Below are positions 49,745-61,032 of a DNA stretch of 64,000 bases, piece by piece. How positions within the stretch are numbered: the first letter of the stretch is position 1; every line of letters begins with the position of its first letter. The position numbers were made by a program, and so were the translations under genes. The stretch comes from Nautilus pompilius (Eukaryota; Mollusca; Cephalopoda; Nautilida; Nautilidae), in the NCBI GenBank assembly GCA_018389105.1, contig JACATO010001712.1:20001-84000 (forward strand), written 5' to 3'. Below the pieces are notes generated by a model. That model did no database searches and was not told where the DNA came from. It saw only the letters and a list, made by a program, of their open reading frames with translations.

Positions 49745-50117
49745 ATCTCTCTCTCTCTCTCCATCTCTCTCCCCATCTCTCTCTCTTAATTACGTCATAT
49801 CTCTCTCTCTTAATGACGTCATATCTCTCTCCATCTCTCTCTGTAATGACGTCATATCTCTCTCTCCATCTCTCTCCCCATCTCTCTCTCTTAATTACGT
49901 CATATCTCTCTCTCCATCTCTCTCTGTAATGACGTCATATCTCTCTCTCCATCTCTCTCTGTAATGACGTCATATCTCTCTCCCTCCCACTCTCTCTCTG
50001 TAATTACGTCATATCTCTCTCTCTCCATCGTCTCTCCCATCTCTCTCTCTCCCTCTCTCTCTCTGTAATGACGTCATAGTAATGACGTCATATCTCTCTC
50101 TCTCTCTTTCTCTCATA
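49745..50117. repeat. CT-rich array with TGACGTCA palindromes (array 4)
   Basis: GTAATGACGTCATATCTCTC cores lie in CT spacers. There are six exact TGACGTCA palindromes and about four TTACGTCAT variants (TTAATTACGTCATATC). The array has longer regularities, with several stretches repeating CATCTCTCTCTGTAATGACG in the same order. It has the same polarity as arrays 1 and 5. Confidence 0.9.
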
Positions 50118-51498
50118 TTTCAGGTTTTGATTGATGGGTTTTCGCGAACTCTGATCATCTCGTTATCTTCTCTTTTTTTTCTTTTTAGCTAATTTAACCA
50201 GCTGCAAGTTCACCTCCGCTAATTAATCATCAACTACAGAACCTCAGCATTCTGTGGATGCTTCTCTATTATACATTAAACAATATTTATGCTACATTAT
50301 CATCTACTCTCTACAACACTAATTTGACGTACGTTTTTAAATATATGAAAGCGTATGTGAAACGTATTATGAACCGTACACCCACCAACATTCTAGAAAT
50401 CTATATATATATATATATTTTTTTACCAAAACGAACATTCATACTCGATCGACCAAAAGATACAGCAGTCTACTTCTGTCCGCCAACAACGAGAAAACCC
50501 CGCTTGGCGAGGAAACTCGGGTACGTTAACAGTAGGGCTCACTTCCGGCCACGAAGACATAAATGTGGTCGTGGCGGAGGGGCGCCTCAAAAAAACCCCA
50601 CCGGATGTTTTTCGCCCAAGCACGCAACCAAAAGTTGGCCACGCTTCCGGATCTGTCAGTGGATCGATCCGCAGAACGGGGTTTTTCCTTTCTACTGTTG
50701 TCGCTATAAAACTCGCCAGACGGCGATGGGTGTTACAAACATCAGTAAAAAGATACAAAATATCCTGGGTTCCCACCCCCCCCTGCCCCCACCACTTTAA
50801 GATTGGTTGGACGTTGTATTTTTAGAGGGAGACGACTCGTGCGCTCCCTGTTGCATCCAACGCTTTCGCACGTGTTAATTCTTCGTCGCCATTCGATTTT
50901 CTTTTGAAGAGTTCAATTAATTCTGACGAATTATCCTTTTACCCAGATGACGGTGGGCGCTCTGCCATATGTAAAAACGGTTACATACAGGAAAAAAATT
51001 AAAAAAGGAGGTGGGTGCGGCGAGAGGAGAGAAGAGAGGTTTTGTGTACTCTCCGGCGGATCCAGTCCCCGCTTTCTAACCCCCCCAACCCCGGCGAGTT
51101 CATTTTCTGCCCACATTGTCTCGCTTCCCCCGAACCCGAGGTACGCGCGAGATAAAAGGCGGTCGGTGACGTAGACGAGAAATGTGTTTGTTCGCTGGGC
51201 CGTGACGAGGAACCCGCAGCTCGCAGCCTCTTGATCACCGGCCGTTAGAAGCCTGCACAAGAAACTTCATTATGCACAGCCCACAGCGCAAACCCCGGGG
51301 CTGGAAACGATACATCGAGACTCTGGGTGCTTCAGCAGCCACTGTAGAGTTTATACAGTCCGCCCGGCATCGCTCTGCTTCTCAGTTCTCGGCTTCGGCT
51401 GTGGGAGTAAATATATACGCATAACAAAAGAAAAGTTAAAACTGACGAACTGAACGAGGTGCTGTTGATTTAGGTTCCAAGCAAAGCGAAATTCGACC
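50118..51498. other. No gene recognised
   Basis: A TATATA tract lies near 50402-50418. GC-richer from 50.45 to 51.35 kb, with overlapping frames on both strands (plus 50258-50800, 180 codons) that show no recognisable domain. Confidence 0.4.
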
Positions 51499-51550
51499 AC
51501 AACTCATCGGTTAGTACCCAGCATGCTTTGCGCACTAAATCAGCTGATCT
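51499..51550 (+). repeat. Dispersed 44 bp repeat, copy 1
   Basis: ACAACTCATCGGTTAGTACC and CAGCATGCTTTGCGCACTAA match 54116-54168 with five differences over 44 bp by hand count. Similarity fades on both sides, so this is the visible part of an older repeat. Confidence 0.7.
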
Positions 51551-52407
51551 ATCAGGCAGAGAAGAGTATGAGAGAAAGACAGTCGCAGTTTCCGATTTAA
51601 AAGTCTGACTTAGTTGCAGTCTGGAGTAACCAGATAACTACTATCGAGCCACCCCCCTTCCTCCTCCCCCATCTCTGTCTTTTATCTATCTAGTCCTTGG
51701 TAGCTCTCATTCAAGGAAACCCTTTGGCGGGGCTGGTGGAAGTACAGTTCAACTAATCATCCCACTTTCCCCTCACTCCCCCCATACTTTGTGAAACAAG
51801 ATTTATGATGAACAATCCACGGCTTCTCCGAGAATAAGTTTATTGTTTGTTCACGTGACGGTTAAATCGAAAGTAACGCTTCTTTTGTATAGCACGATTT
51901 CGACAGTAACCGTTAACCTAAAATGAGTAATAAGGCACGAGAGTAAAATAAATAGAACCTTATGTTCGGTGAACGGTTTATAAAAAAAGAAGTAAAAAAA
52001 AAAAAACGGTAGACATTTTTCCTTATTTGGTTCATCTCATCCCGGAGCCTACGGCGCCACACTATCTCGCTAGGGCTGTTGGTGTCAATTTTGTCAGCAT
52101 TATAGTAGTTAGGGGGGACAGCTCGCCATGTTGGCTGGTTCGCGATTGAGGGTGGGAGGAGAATTTTGGCGGTTCAGACTTGTAGGCTTGCTCGATAGCG
52201 GAACGGAGACCAGGGTAGGGAGTCGTGAATTTTAAACTATTCAGAATCTTGCTTGGTGCTGATGCTGACAGCGGTGTTAGTTAGTATAGCCCTGCGCTCC
52301 GTACCTCAGGAGCCAGCAAATGCGCCATGTCCACGTGACATTAACGAGAACCTTATTATGGTAATATAGTTATCCCGATAATTATAGGAATGGTTACTTC
52401 AAACCGA
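51551..52407. other. No gene recognised
   Basis: Mixed DNA, with TCACGTGA near 51853 and CCACGTGAC near 52332. No coding motif. Confidence 0.4.
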
Positions 52408-52480
52408 TCGGGTTCCAACCGGGATTCGAATTCGGGTCTTTAAACTAGCAGACTAATCACCCGACCATCATACAGCCTAT
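52408..52480 (-). mobile_element. tRNA-derived SINE head
   Basis: On the minus strand GATGGTCGGGTGATTAGTCT (about 52470-52451) fits a tRNA D-arm/A box, and AATTCGAATCCCGGTT (about 52433-52418) is a near-perfect B box, about 20 bp apart. The spacing is shorter than in a tRNA, indicating deletion within the anticodon arm. The downstream body is not identifiable. Confidence 0.6.
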
Positions 52481-52620
52481 TTACATATTGTAATTTAAAA
52501 TAAGTAAAATATATTTAATTAAATTTTGTCGTCATTTAGGGTATTTTCGATTTTGATTCTTTTTTCTTTACTTACTTATATATTTATCTTATTTTAGTAG
52601 TAGTAGCAGTAGTTGTTGTT

Positions 52621-52960
52621 GTAAAGAAGGTATCGCGGCGCAATGGGTAGCGAGTTCGTTCGTCAATCCTTATGTCGCGGGTTCGATCCCGGTGGGGTCG
52701 GAGAATCGTGCTGCTCCTGATGGTGAGTGTCATCGACCGAAACAGTTGTACAGCCCTCCTCTGGACGCTAAGGTTCATCTTGACTTTCACCTCGGAGGGG
52801 GGGATGGATTCCGCCCGGTTGTATAATTCCCAAGACACACCTCTCGAGGGGCCCCAACGACCTGTGGGCTATGGGGTACGTGAATTACTAGTAGTGAGAG
52901 CATTGCACGGATGGTCGGCAGTTCCGGTAACAAACGCTAGCCAAAACCCGCTGGCTAAAG
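52621..52960 (+). mobile_element. tRNA-derived SINE, longer copy
   Basis: GGCGCAATGGGTAGCGA (about 52637-52653) is a Pol III A-box match with one mismatch, and GGGTTCGATCCCGG (about 52678-52692) a perfect B box. The T-stem pairs in four of five positions. The body runs at most to about 52960, where the 3' end of the facing non-LTR fragment begins, so the two meet tail to tail. A TAG/TTG-rich stretch (52595-52622) precedes it. The long plus frame from 52672 is inside the SINE and is not a gene. Confidence 0.65.
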
Positions 52961-53690
52961 CTGAAAAATGATTCTGTCGGGACCAGGGCTGCTTGGGCAC
53001 GTGGTGATGATGCTTTCTTCGATTGATGCTATCTGGAGGGCGCTAGGCTGTTTCGAGCTATATTGCTGACTGAACTAAATTTGCCAATAATCGCTGGAAT
53101 GTTCTGTGTTTGCTCTTGTTCATCTCCAGAGGGTGGTTCTCAGTTTGAGGCCATATTTCCCGATCTTTCCCGTTGCCTTCTGCTGGATGCTAGCGTCAAG
53201 GGGACAGACAGACAACATCAGTTGTCTGAGATTTTTTCTTTCCTGTCCTGGCCTGCTGAGATGGATTGTAGAATTGGGGTTTGTGTGAGTGATGAGGGTG
53301 TCTTCCTGTTCCACGATTTGTTTTGGAAAGTAGTGTTCCCACCAGCTGGTCTCCACACTAGAGTTCTTCTTTCTTAGCACACACCAGTAGACATGTTTTT
53401 AGTGAGGATGTTATGGCGGACGTCCGCTCTTTGCCGGCGCTTCGCATCCTGTCAGAAGATGGTCGACGGTTTCTAGGTGTTTCTGGCAGATTCTGCAGTT
53501 GGAGTCCTTATTCCTTTTCCTGATACGGTTGGCGAGGTAGCGAGTAGGGACGGCTTGGTCCTGTATACTGTAGCTACAGTCATCGCTTCCTCCTGGGGTT
53601 ACCTACAGTCGACCATTTGTTGCTCCATTCCCTGTCAGCGCCTTTGACGCTGTCCGTGCCTGGGTTTCTTCTCCGTCTGTTCGCCGAGGC
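52961..53690 (-). pseudogene. Non-LTR retrotransposon 3' fragment (post-RT C-terminal domain), inactivated
   Basis: In minus-strand order: a WSNKWSTVG segment (about 53625-53600), then DQAVPTRYLANRIRKRNKD, the CCHC-type motif CRICQKHLETVDHLLTGCE (53497-53441), a VRHNILTKN segment one frame over, then SVETSWWEHYFPKQ in the frame 53380-53120, and an IPAIIGKFSSVS stretch near 53090-53060. This order (DQA-x-x-TR, CxxC-x8-H-x4-C, VRHN, WWxH) matches the region after the reverse transcriptase in a family of non-LTR elements common in invertebrates. At least three frame changes and several stops are present. The RT and endonuclease domains are absent, as expected for 5' truncation. Confidence 0.8.
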
Positions 53691-54115
53691 CTAATTTAAC
53701 GTGGGGAAAGGAGGTTTTCGCTAAATTACCATCACGTGACAAATATGCCACGCAGCTTGTTCAAGTGGATTTCAGGCACAAAAATACAAAAACAAAATTA
53801 TTCAACAGAACCATAAGTAGGTTTTCTTGATGTGTAGTTGTTGACCACATTGTGAACGTTCTGCGATTTATTAAAATATCACGTGACGTAGCGCACATCT
53901 ATTTTTCCAGTCCTGCATGCAGAACGTTAACAATGTCGTCAACAACTATGGCGGCTTGCTTATAAATGGCTAACGTTCTCGCGAACACGACATCAAAGTG
54001 TTAAAACTACTGCTACAGGCGGGATATTTGGACGCAATACAAGTTTTTATTTGTTGAAATTTCCAGTGTGCAGAGAAAAAAGATTTCTTATAATTCTCTA
54101 AGTAAAATTAAACAT
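53691..54115. other. No gene recognised; two TCACGTGA sites
   Basis: AT-rich unique DNA with TCACGTGA at about 53736 and 53880. No coding motif. Confidence 0.4.
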
Positions 54116-54168
54116 ACAACTCATCGATTAATACCCGGCATGCCGTGCGCACTAAATCAACCCGATCT
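54116..54168 (+). repeat. Dispersed 44 bp repeat, copy 2
   Basis: Direct-orientation partner of 51499-51550, with ACAACTCATCGATTAATACC and GTGCGCACTAAATCA in common order. Confidence 0.7.
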
Positions 54169-54489
54169 CGGTTACATAGTGTTGGTCCATGAGTGGAAGA
54201 GCTCAAGAACGATAACTCCTTTCGGGGTTATACTTTTGTAAAAATTATGGCTTATATACATGTGTATATATATATATATTTGCTGATACGCGAAAGGTGT
54301 CAACTTTCAGTGACTTCCTTTTCTCTTCACAGCCGAAACACCGAATATAATTGAACCACTCTGTGTTAAGAGAATGGAGTGAAACAGGAGCTCCTCTCCT
54401 CCTACGTACACACCTGAGCGCAAAGTCTGACAAGCTCGTGCCTGGTTAATTAGCTACAAAACAGATTTGCCGTCTGCAGTGGCATTCCC

Positions 54490-54615
54490 ATACTATCACG
54501 TGACCGACCCGACGGGCATCGCCTGCACCGCTTCTGGCTTTCGCCATTTTCCCTCGGAGAGGTTCCCCACGTATATAAGAGTTCCGTTCTGTTTTTAAAT
54601 CTGCTCGGAACTTTC
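54490..54615 (+). promoter_or_regulatory. Possible TATA-type promoter with upstream TCACGTGA
   Basis: TCACGTGA lies at about 54496 and TATATAAG at 54572-54579, in a CpG-containing stretch with pyrimidine-rich sequence about 25-35 bp downstream. The arrangement suits a Pol II core promoter, but no coding sequence follows and TATATA tracts are common in this window. Confidence 0.2.
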
Positions 54616-55133
54616 TTCTGACCGCGCTATCCCCCCCCCCACCAGTTCGTGCATGAATAGAAGAGCCCGGGGCGCTGGGTTGGCTAAGGTTTGGGGTGGG
54701 ATAGTCTCAGTGATCTCCTAGCACCAGAATAGGATCCCCTTTTGGCGTAAGGTAGTGAGAAATCTCTCTGCTCACCGCCGAGGTTTTCTTCACAAATCTC
54801 ACTGAAGATCGCGCGTTCATCTTTTCGTTAATGTCGTCTGCTACACCCACCAACGCCGGGAGAATGGAATCTGCGTCTCTTATTCGTTGAGGTTTCCTAG
54901 ATAACGCTGGACAACAACCAATTTGCTACTGAGGTAAAAGTGCGTGCCTTAGACTAATCCGAGTACGCTGGTTTCAAATCTGAAATCAGAATTAACCCAA
55001 TACATAGGGATTTTTAGTTACAGAAATAAATGGAAATCTGGTGTTGTATATTTTGGGTGTTCTGTTTAGTACTGTGTACACACAGCTGGCTACGCGGGAG
55101 GATCACGTGGTCGCCTGCTTACGTGTACACACG
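54616..55133. other. No gene recognised
   Basis: A C-run near 54632. The sequence just before 55134 may hold an eroded 5' part of copy B, but no motif was recognised. Confidence 0.4.
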
Positions 55134-55790
55134 TGCTTCTTGCGCTTGTGGAGAAGCCGAGACGATGCAAATCACTATAAGGTCAAAGAACGGCCATCGA
55201 AAACAGGCCATAGTCCAGGAAAATTCGATGCGCAACATGTGCCAGTGGTACGTCGGCAAAGAATATTTCCTCCATCACTGCATATAAAGCTGGGAATAAT
55301 GAAAGAGCTTTGTAAAGGCAACGAGTGTTGAAAGTGCGGGATTTATTTTGTGACAGAAGAATTTGGAGCGATTTTCGCTGATGCCAAGTTGGAGGCTGGA
55401 ACAAATTCATGGTTTATTTTCCAATCCAGTCTTCCAGTCGAGGATTAACCCGCTGGAGCTGGCTGCATGGGAGGCTCTCAAACTGGTAGTCCACAATTTC
55501 CTTGGGAACCACAAAGCGGGCAACTATGCTGAGTTGGTTCAAGACGTGATGGAAACCTTTGAAGAAATGGGTTGCTGTATGTCGCTGAAGTTGCATTTTC
55601 TACATTCACACTTGGATTTCTTCCCAGCCAACCTTGGTGCTGTGAGCGATGAGCGTGGTGAGAGGTTCCATCAACACGTAAAGGCAACGGAGACCCGCTC
55701 TCGGGGGAGGGAGATCACCTCCAACATGATGAGGGACTATTGTTGGGTTGGTTTCTTCAGATCAAACCACTGCTATTCACAAGCATAAAA
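55134..55790 (+). pseudogene. Transposon-like ORF (same family as 1310-2300), copy B
   Basis: The frame beginning near FLRLWRSRDDANHYKVKER contains PPSLHIKLGIMKELCKG and stops at TGA 55329-55331. Reading on in the same frame gives an EEFGAIFADAKLEAG stretch. A frameshift near 55400-55450 leads to the 141-codon frame 55363-55788, with LELAAWEALKLVVHNFLGNH, LHFLHSHLDFFPANLGAVSD, ERGERFHQHV and MMRDYCW, ending at a natural-looking stop. About 215 codons of the C-terminal part are recoverable with one stop and one shift. The His/Asp-rich HFLHSHLDFFP and GERFHQ motifs are the best conserved of the family. Function unknown; a transposase-like role is inferred from multicopy decay. Confidence 0.8.
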
Positions 55791-58025
55791 TCAAGTACTT
55801 AGAGCATTTATTAACAGTTAATGTATACTTTATACAATGTGTTTGAGCTTACGGATAAAAGTTACTGTACAATATACAACGTGTTTATATTGTGAAATGA
55901 ATTTATTTTTTGCAATTTTGTGATGTGCTTGATCTATTAATAAACAAGGACTGGCAATGACATTTTTCTGTAACTGCAAATCCTGAGGTGCTGGGTCAAT
56001 TCCGACTTCAGATTTGGAATCAGCTGCTTGATTTGATAAGGGACACCTACACATAGCTCAGTAGCAGGCGAAAAGTTATTTTTAGTTGTCTAGTGTAATC
56101 AGCGCATTACCAGGGTCGTACTGAAAGTAATGAACCCTAATTAATTACCGGAAATCTATTATCTGGACGAGTCTGCGATTTTATCCATGCAGAATATAAT
56201 GTTGTCTCTACTTAGTAGCACTGTTACTCCACAGGAGGCAGCACTGTAGCTAATGCAATCCACCGTAATCAGTGTGGCCAAAAACTAAGGTAGGGTTCTC
56301 AAGCCATGAAAACATCCATATGTGACCACGAAACCTAGACGGCAGATTCCAGCATCGGTTATGTAAGTTGGAAACGATGTTGTTGTTTTCTTTTTTCCCG
56401 TTTCAAAAATGAAAACGGTAAGACAAATATTCGCGCTTAACTCTATTTGCCTTCATTATTTTTATAGGTTCTCCATAAGAATCCGACCGGAGCCGCGGAG
56501 AGTCGGCAGTATTCGAAAAAAAACCGAGAGATGTACGTTTCTGTCAGCTGACAGTTCGAAACGTGTGAACCGGACGGTGCGTTACATCTTCGCAGCTGTA
56601 GCTTTGCCATCAAAAGACAGCGCCGAAACACGCGTAAGGATATCGAGGACAAATGGAAGTTGTAGGGTGATGAACATCCATGACGTCACAACTAATTGCC
56701 CGAAAACCGCCCCTTACCCCTTGTCATATATCAGGCCTATAGTCTGAAGCAGGAGGTGGGCTTGGAGTGTTCTGGCTGCGCAGACGCTGTTCGACGCCAG
56801 TTGCAGTCTGCGGGTGAAACTGTTGATCAGTGTGTACATGGTGTGACCTTACACTGGAAAAGATGGCCTCGTAGTTGGTCCAGAGACAGATTTTGTGCCG
56901 TGGTTCCCTGGTGCAAGACACTGTGTGGGAGCCTCTTGCATGGTATGATTTTGTTTATAATGTCTGCTTCTGTACAGTCATGGTAAGATCAGTAATACAC
57001 GAAGTGTTTCTACGTAGTGAAGCATTTAGACCGAGGGTAGACTATAACACGCATTTGCGCCACGGTAAATCCGGCCGCGGGATGATTCCAAAAATGGTGA
57101 AAAGATCTGGATGACCGGAACAAGCATCGCTTTGGCAGTGCAATATAGTTCTCATATCGCTGGGTGGCTGTCTGGCTGTCATTCAGAATGACTAGCTAAC
57201 GACACCCACCTAGAAATCTTGCGTCCTGTCTGGTTCACAGGCCGTTCGTGCAATGATGGCAGTTAAAGCGACTTTGCCATTAACGATCGTCAAAACTACG
57301 TTAACAAAGAAGTCTGCGATGTTGGGCAAAAAGTCAGTCTAAGCCGTCTTCTTGTACAGGCTTCCTATGCTATGCGATGTCGGCCTTCCCGTGGTCTCCG
57401 GTAGCCGTAGGTATCGCTCTAAATCCTGTGACGTATGAGTGGGATTAGTCAGGTCTAGAGGCTTATCTATAGCATTTCGACGGGATACCGGACGATTTAA
57501 GGTCGTCCATCCAGCAATCTCTGGGCGCGGAGTCTGTCTGTTTGGTTCATTTACACTAACTACACAGAAATTACTCGGATAACACTAAAAGTGGACAGAT
57601 TAAAGGTGCACGCGAAAGCTTTTGCACATCCAATTATATCATTATATTACAAGACGTATACGTAATGGCGTTGTGCTGGTGATTTTGAAAGATACACGAC
57701 ATCCAGTAATGTTATCAACACTATACTCAGTGGATTTTTCGCCTAACCCAAGCTGATGATTCAAAATGCTAATTTTTAAAGAACGTTTGGAACAGTATTA
57801 ACATTTTCTAGAAAATAACACTATGGGATTCTTGTCGTCAGACGTCTCGTCACCAATTAAACTACTTTCTATGCAATGACACTTAAAACTTTTATTAGAG
57901 TATAAATTTGCCCATTTATTGGTGTGTATTTCTGACATTTATTATTAACAAATGGGCAGGAAAATGATTCTGAGCATAGGATATCATTGCGTAGATTCGT
58001 TTTTGGCATCTTGTAATTTGATTCA
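55791..58025. other. No gene recognised
   Basis: AT-rich flank of copy B, then mixed DNA. The plus frame 56409-56747 (112 codons) has no domain I recognise. A GTACTGAAAGTAATG word near 56119 resembles mariner terminal sequences only superficially. One isolated TGACGTCA lies at 56681-56688. Confidence 0.4.
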
Positions 58026-58312
58026 TTCATCTCTCTCTCTCTCTCCATCTCTCTCTCGTACTGACGTCATCTCTCTCTGTGTAATGACGTCATCTCTCTC
58101 GGTACTGACGTCATCTCTCTGTGTAATGACGCAATCTCTCTCTTGGTACTGACGTCATCGCTCTCTCAGTACTGACGTCATCTCTCTCTATCTCTCTCTC
58201 TGTCCATCTCTCTCTCAGTACTGACGTCATCTCTCTCTCTCTTTCCATCTCTCTCTCTGTCCATCTCTCTCTCAGTACTGACGTTATCTCTCTCTCTCTC
58301 TCTCTCTCTCAA
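58026..58312. repeat. CT-rich array with TGACGTCA palindromes (array 5)
   Basis: There are six exact TGACGTCA copies in CT spacers, with TACTGACGTCATC and GTAATGACGTCATC variants alternating at the left, and TGACGCAAT and TGACGTTAT decayed cores. It ends in a pure CT run. Confidence 0.9.
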
Positions 58313-59872
58313 ACAGAATGACGATAGAAAAGGCTGATCGATTACCCAAAGGAAGAGGAAAAAATAAATTACATTTGGAAAATGTCCAACTAATCTCGTA
58401 GGCGTATAACTTTCAGTTTCATCTACTTCAAAGGCGCAAAATGGGTAAGCCGCGTGCAAACTCCACGTGACTGACTAGAGACGATGAGGATATGGGCTGT
58501 GAAAGTAGAATATTATTTGGAAAGTGATAAATCGCTCTCAGTTTATGTTTTGGTCTATGTCGTTGCTATAACAAACGCCCCAGAGCAAAATTTCAAAATG
58601 CTTATTGAAGCCAACCGATTGACAACCGCACGAATTAACTCTTTTTCTACCAGAGCTCCAGCGATGCCATCTTGAAAACGCTTATGAAGAACCATTGAAA
58701 GGGAATGGAGCAGGAAAATATACTTCGAAAACGGCTGCTGCTACTGCATTATCCTTTGATAATAGCCAGCGATATCTTTTTCTCTTTTCTTCTTTAAAGT
58801 ATTTCGTACGTCCATGATGATTTTAACCGAACCTAAATTCAAGAGACAGAAATATAGATTTGCAAGTGAAAATCCCATTATATATAGATAAATGTTTTGC
58901 TTATTTGTAAAATTTCGACAAATAAAAATCGAAATATTTACCGGTGGATAAGTCGCGAACCGTCTCCATCCGGCTTTATCGTCAGAACTGTAGAGTGACG
59001 GGAACACGGGGATGAACCACAAACACAATTAAACGGCTGTCTGATATTAGTGTATTTTATACTATATTTTACTGCACTTTTGGTTAGCAAAATATCCTGG
59101 CTTATACACAGTCAACGGAGAAGGGAACAAATTATTGTCAATCTGACGTTTAAACAACTTGGTCACCACCATTAACCGTTATAGAATGAATGACTTGTTC
59201 TCTTGATTTACGACTTAGTTGCCAAGCCGAGCTGGCTTATCATTTTAACTACAGTTACTTTTATATATTTTATTACAATTTTTTTCTTCCTTTTAGAGTT
59301 TCAGTAATTATATTTATTTATTTAATCTGATTTGTTAATCTATTTCTCTTTCTTTCTTTTTTCTAATTTACTTGTTTCTTTATTCCATTAACGTAAAGCT
59401 ACGCAACGCTAGAAATGCTTCTTCTTCTTCCTCCTCTTCTACATCCTATGCTCTCCTGCTCAATAATTGCTTACACGCGTCTATCTGGTGAAGATGTGAT
59501 ACAAATTTCTGCGATTAAAGTGTCGTCTGCTAAAATAAGAGTCGTCGGCACGCGTAGTAGTAATTCCAATATTGCTTTTAACCGACTGGAAGTAAAAATA
59601 TCTCATCAAAGTCGGTCCGATTGCGAGAGGGTTCCGAAGTAAACACAAAGTAACTAATATCGGGAATTTGTAGTTCCTTCTTTAATATTTAAATGACAAT
59701 CAGCTACATTTATTCGAAATATATCGGCGTGATACCAGCAATACTACTACGTAGGTCCAATACCTAACCTACGGCTTGGAGATCTCAGTCACCTTCAGCA
59801 TGCATTTGCTGTTGTTATCTCACAGTGAGGGCATAATCTATTTTTGGAATATCCAAGTAGTTCCGAATAACC
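58313..59872. other. No gene recognised; AT-rich
   Basis: T-rich stretch near 59275-59390. Short frames (minus 58741-59028, plus 59415-59642) have no recognised domain. Confidence 0.4.
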
Positions 59873-59965
59873 TTGATCCCACGGACGCTCAGTTGATAGG
59901 TTGCTAGGTTTCCGGATGTGGTGATCTGACCAGCGATTTAACCCACTGCGCCACCTGGGCGGTAG
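59873..59965 (-). mobile_element. tRNA-derived SINE head, A box intact
   Basis: On the minus strand CCGCCCAGGTGGCGCAGTGG (about 59962-59943) and GTTAAATCGCTGG give a perfect TGGCGCAGTGG-type A box. The expected B box is replaced by CCGGAAACCTAGCAACC, so internal Pol III promotion is probably lost. Confidence 0.5.
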
Positions 59966-60830
59966 TTCTCAAACATTCGTGAGCTATGACGTGACGTCTA
60001 CAACGCAGACTTCCTTCTCGTATCGCCAGGAAGCCAACTATTAACCGTCTTAATTAGTAAGTTCGTCATCCAGGTAAAATTCGATGACTCTGTAGCAAAT
60101 CGCTTTTTATTGGCAGAGTTTACCTGATTCTAGATGAACCGTTGGGCCAGCCAGAGAGTAATCCACCCCCATTCTATTCCTCCTGCCTTGGTCTTTGGTG
60201 CGCTCTTCCTTCGAAGTTAATTCAGTAAGATCTGCTATGCTACAGGAAAGGGAAGACGGAGGAAAATAGCATCATACTGCAAACAAAACGCGATTATCTA
60301 GAAACAGCCCCAAACCTGACAGCAGGCTTAACCTTTACCCCCCCCTGGTGGTGACGTAACTGGTCGAACTGCCTCGAAAAACCTGGGTCATGTGATACCG
60401 AGGCTAACCCTGCCCGCCATCTGGAGTAAGGGGTTGTTGGCGAAGTGTCTGCGCACAGCCATGGACTGCAATCCAAACTTTGGCTTTCTGGCACAATGAC
60501 AAGCGGTGGCATTAACTTTACCGAAGAGATCGGCTTTGTTGTTGTTGTTTTTTCTTTGTACAATCTTTTTAAAAAAAAAATCTTTGCAAAGTCGATTTTG
60601 CCAGAGATTTTGTTAACACCCTTTGTCATCACTTTCTCTTTAACTAGTCCAAGTGTCCATCTTATTGTAGCTGGCACTGACGTGGTTTCTATCTTCCATA
60701 ATTTGGCAATTTTTATCTTGAATCATTCATATGAAGACAGCTTCCCTGTTTTTTTCCTAAATGATGCATTTCTTTCTGATTCTATTGCTAGCCGTCATGT
60801 TTTCTGTTTCTCGTCCTTGATGATGATGAA
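59966..60830. other. No gene recognised
   Basis: Mixed DNA with (TTG)n and T-runs near 60537-60552 and an A-run near 60571. Plus 60445-60843 and minus 60294-60677 overlap and have no recognised domain. Confidence 0.4.
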
Positions 60831-60893
60831 GATGAAGATATGATGATGATGATGATGAAGATGATGATGATGATGATGATTGATGATGATGAT
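60831..60893. repeat. (GAT)n/(GAA) microsatellite
   Basis: TGATGATGA triplets with two GAA and one single-base interruption. Confidence 0.95.
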
Positions 60894-60964
60894 GTCTGCT
60901 CTATTCGTCTTGAGTTCTTTGTATGTACACGCATGTCCCATAGAAGTGTGGCCTCGTCGTTTTC

Positions 60965-60980
60965 AATAATAATAATAATA

Positions 60981-61031
<51 letters not shown>

Positions 61032-61032
61032 G
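60965..61032. repeat. (AAT)n microsatellite
   Basis: About 22 AAT triplets with one base missing near 60983. Confidence 0.95.

Noticed and set aside
50258..50800. Plus-strand frame of 180 codons
   Set aside because: Begins in AT-rich and TATATA sequence, passes into GC-rich DNA and has no domain or consistent coding composition.
56119..56140. Mariner terminal-repeat-like word GTACTGAAAGTAATG
   Set aside because: No partner inverted copy and no transposase frame nearby.
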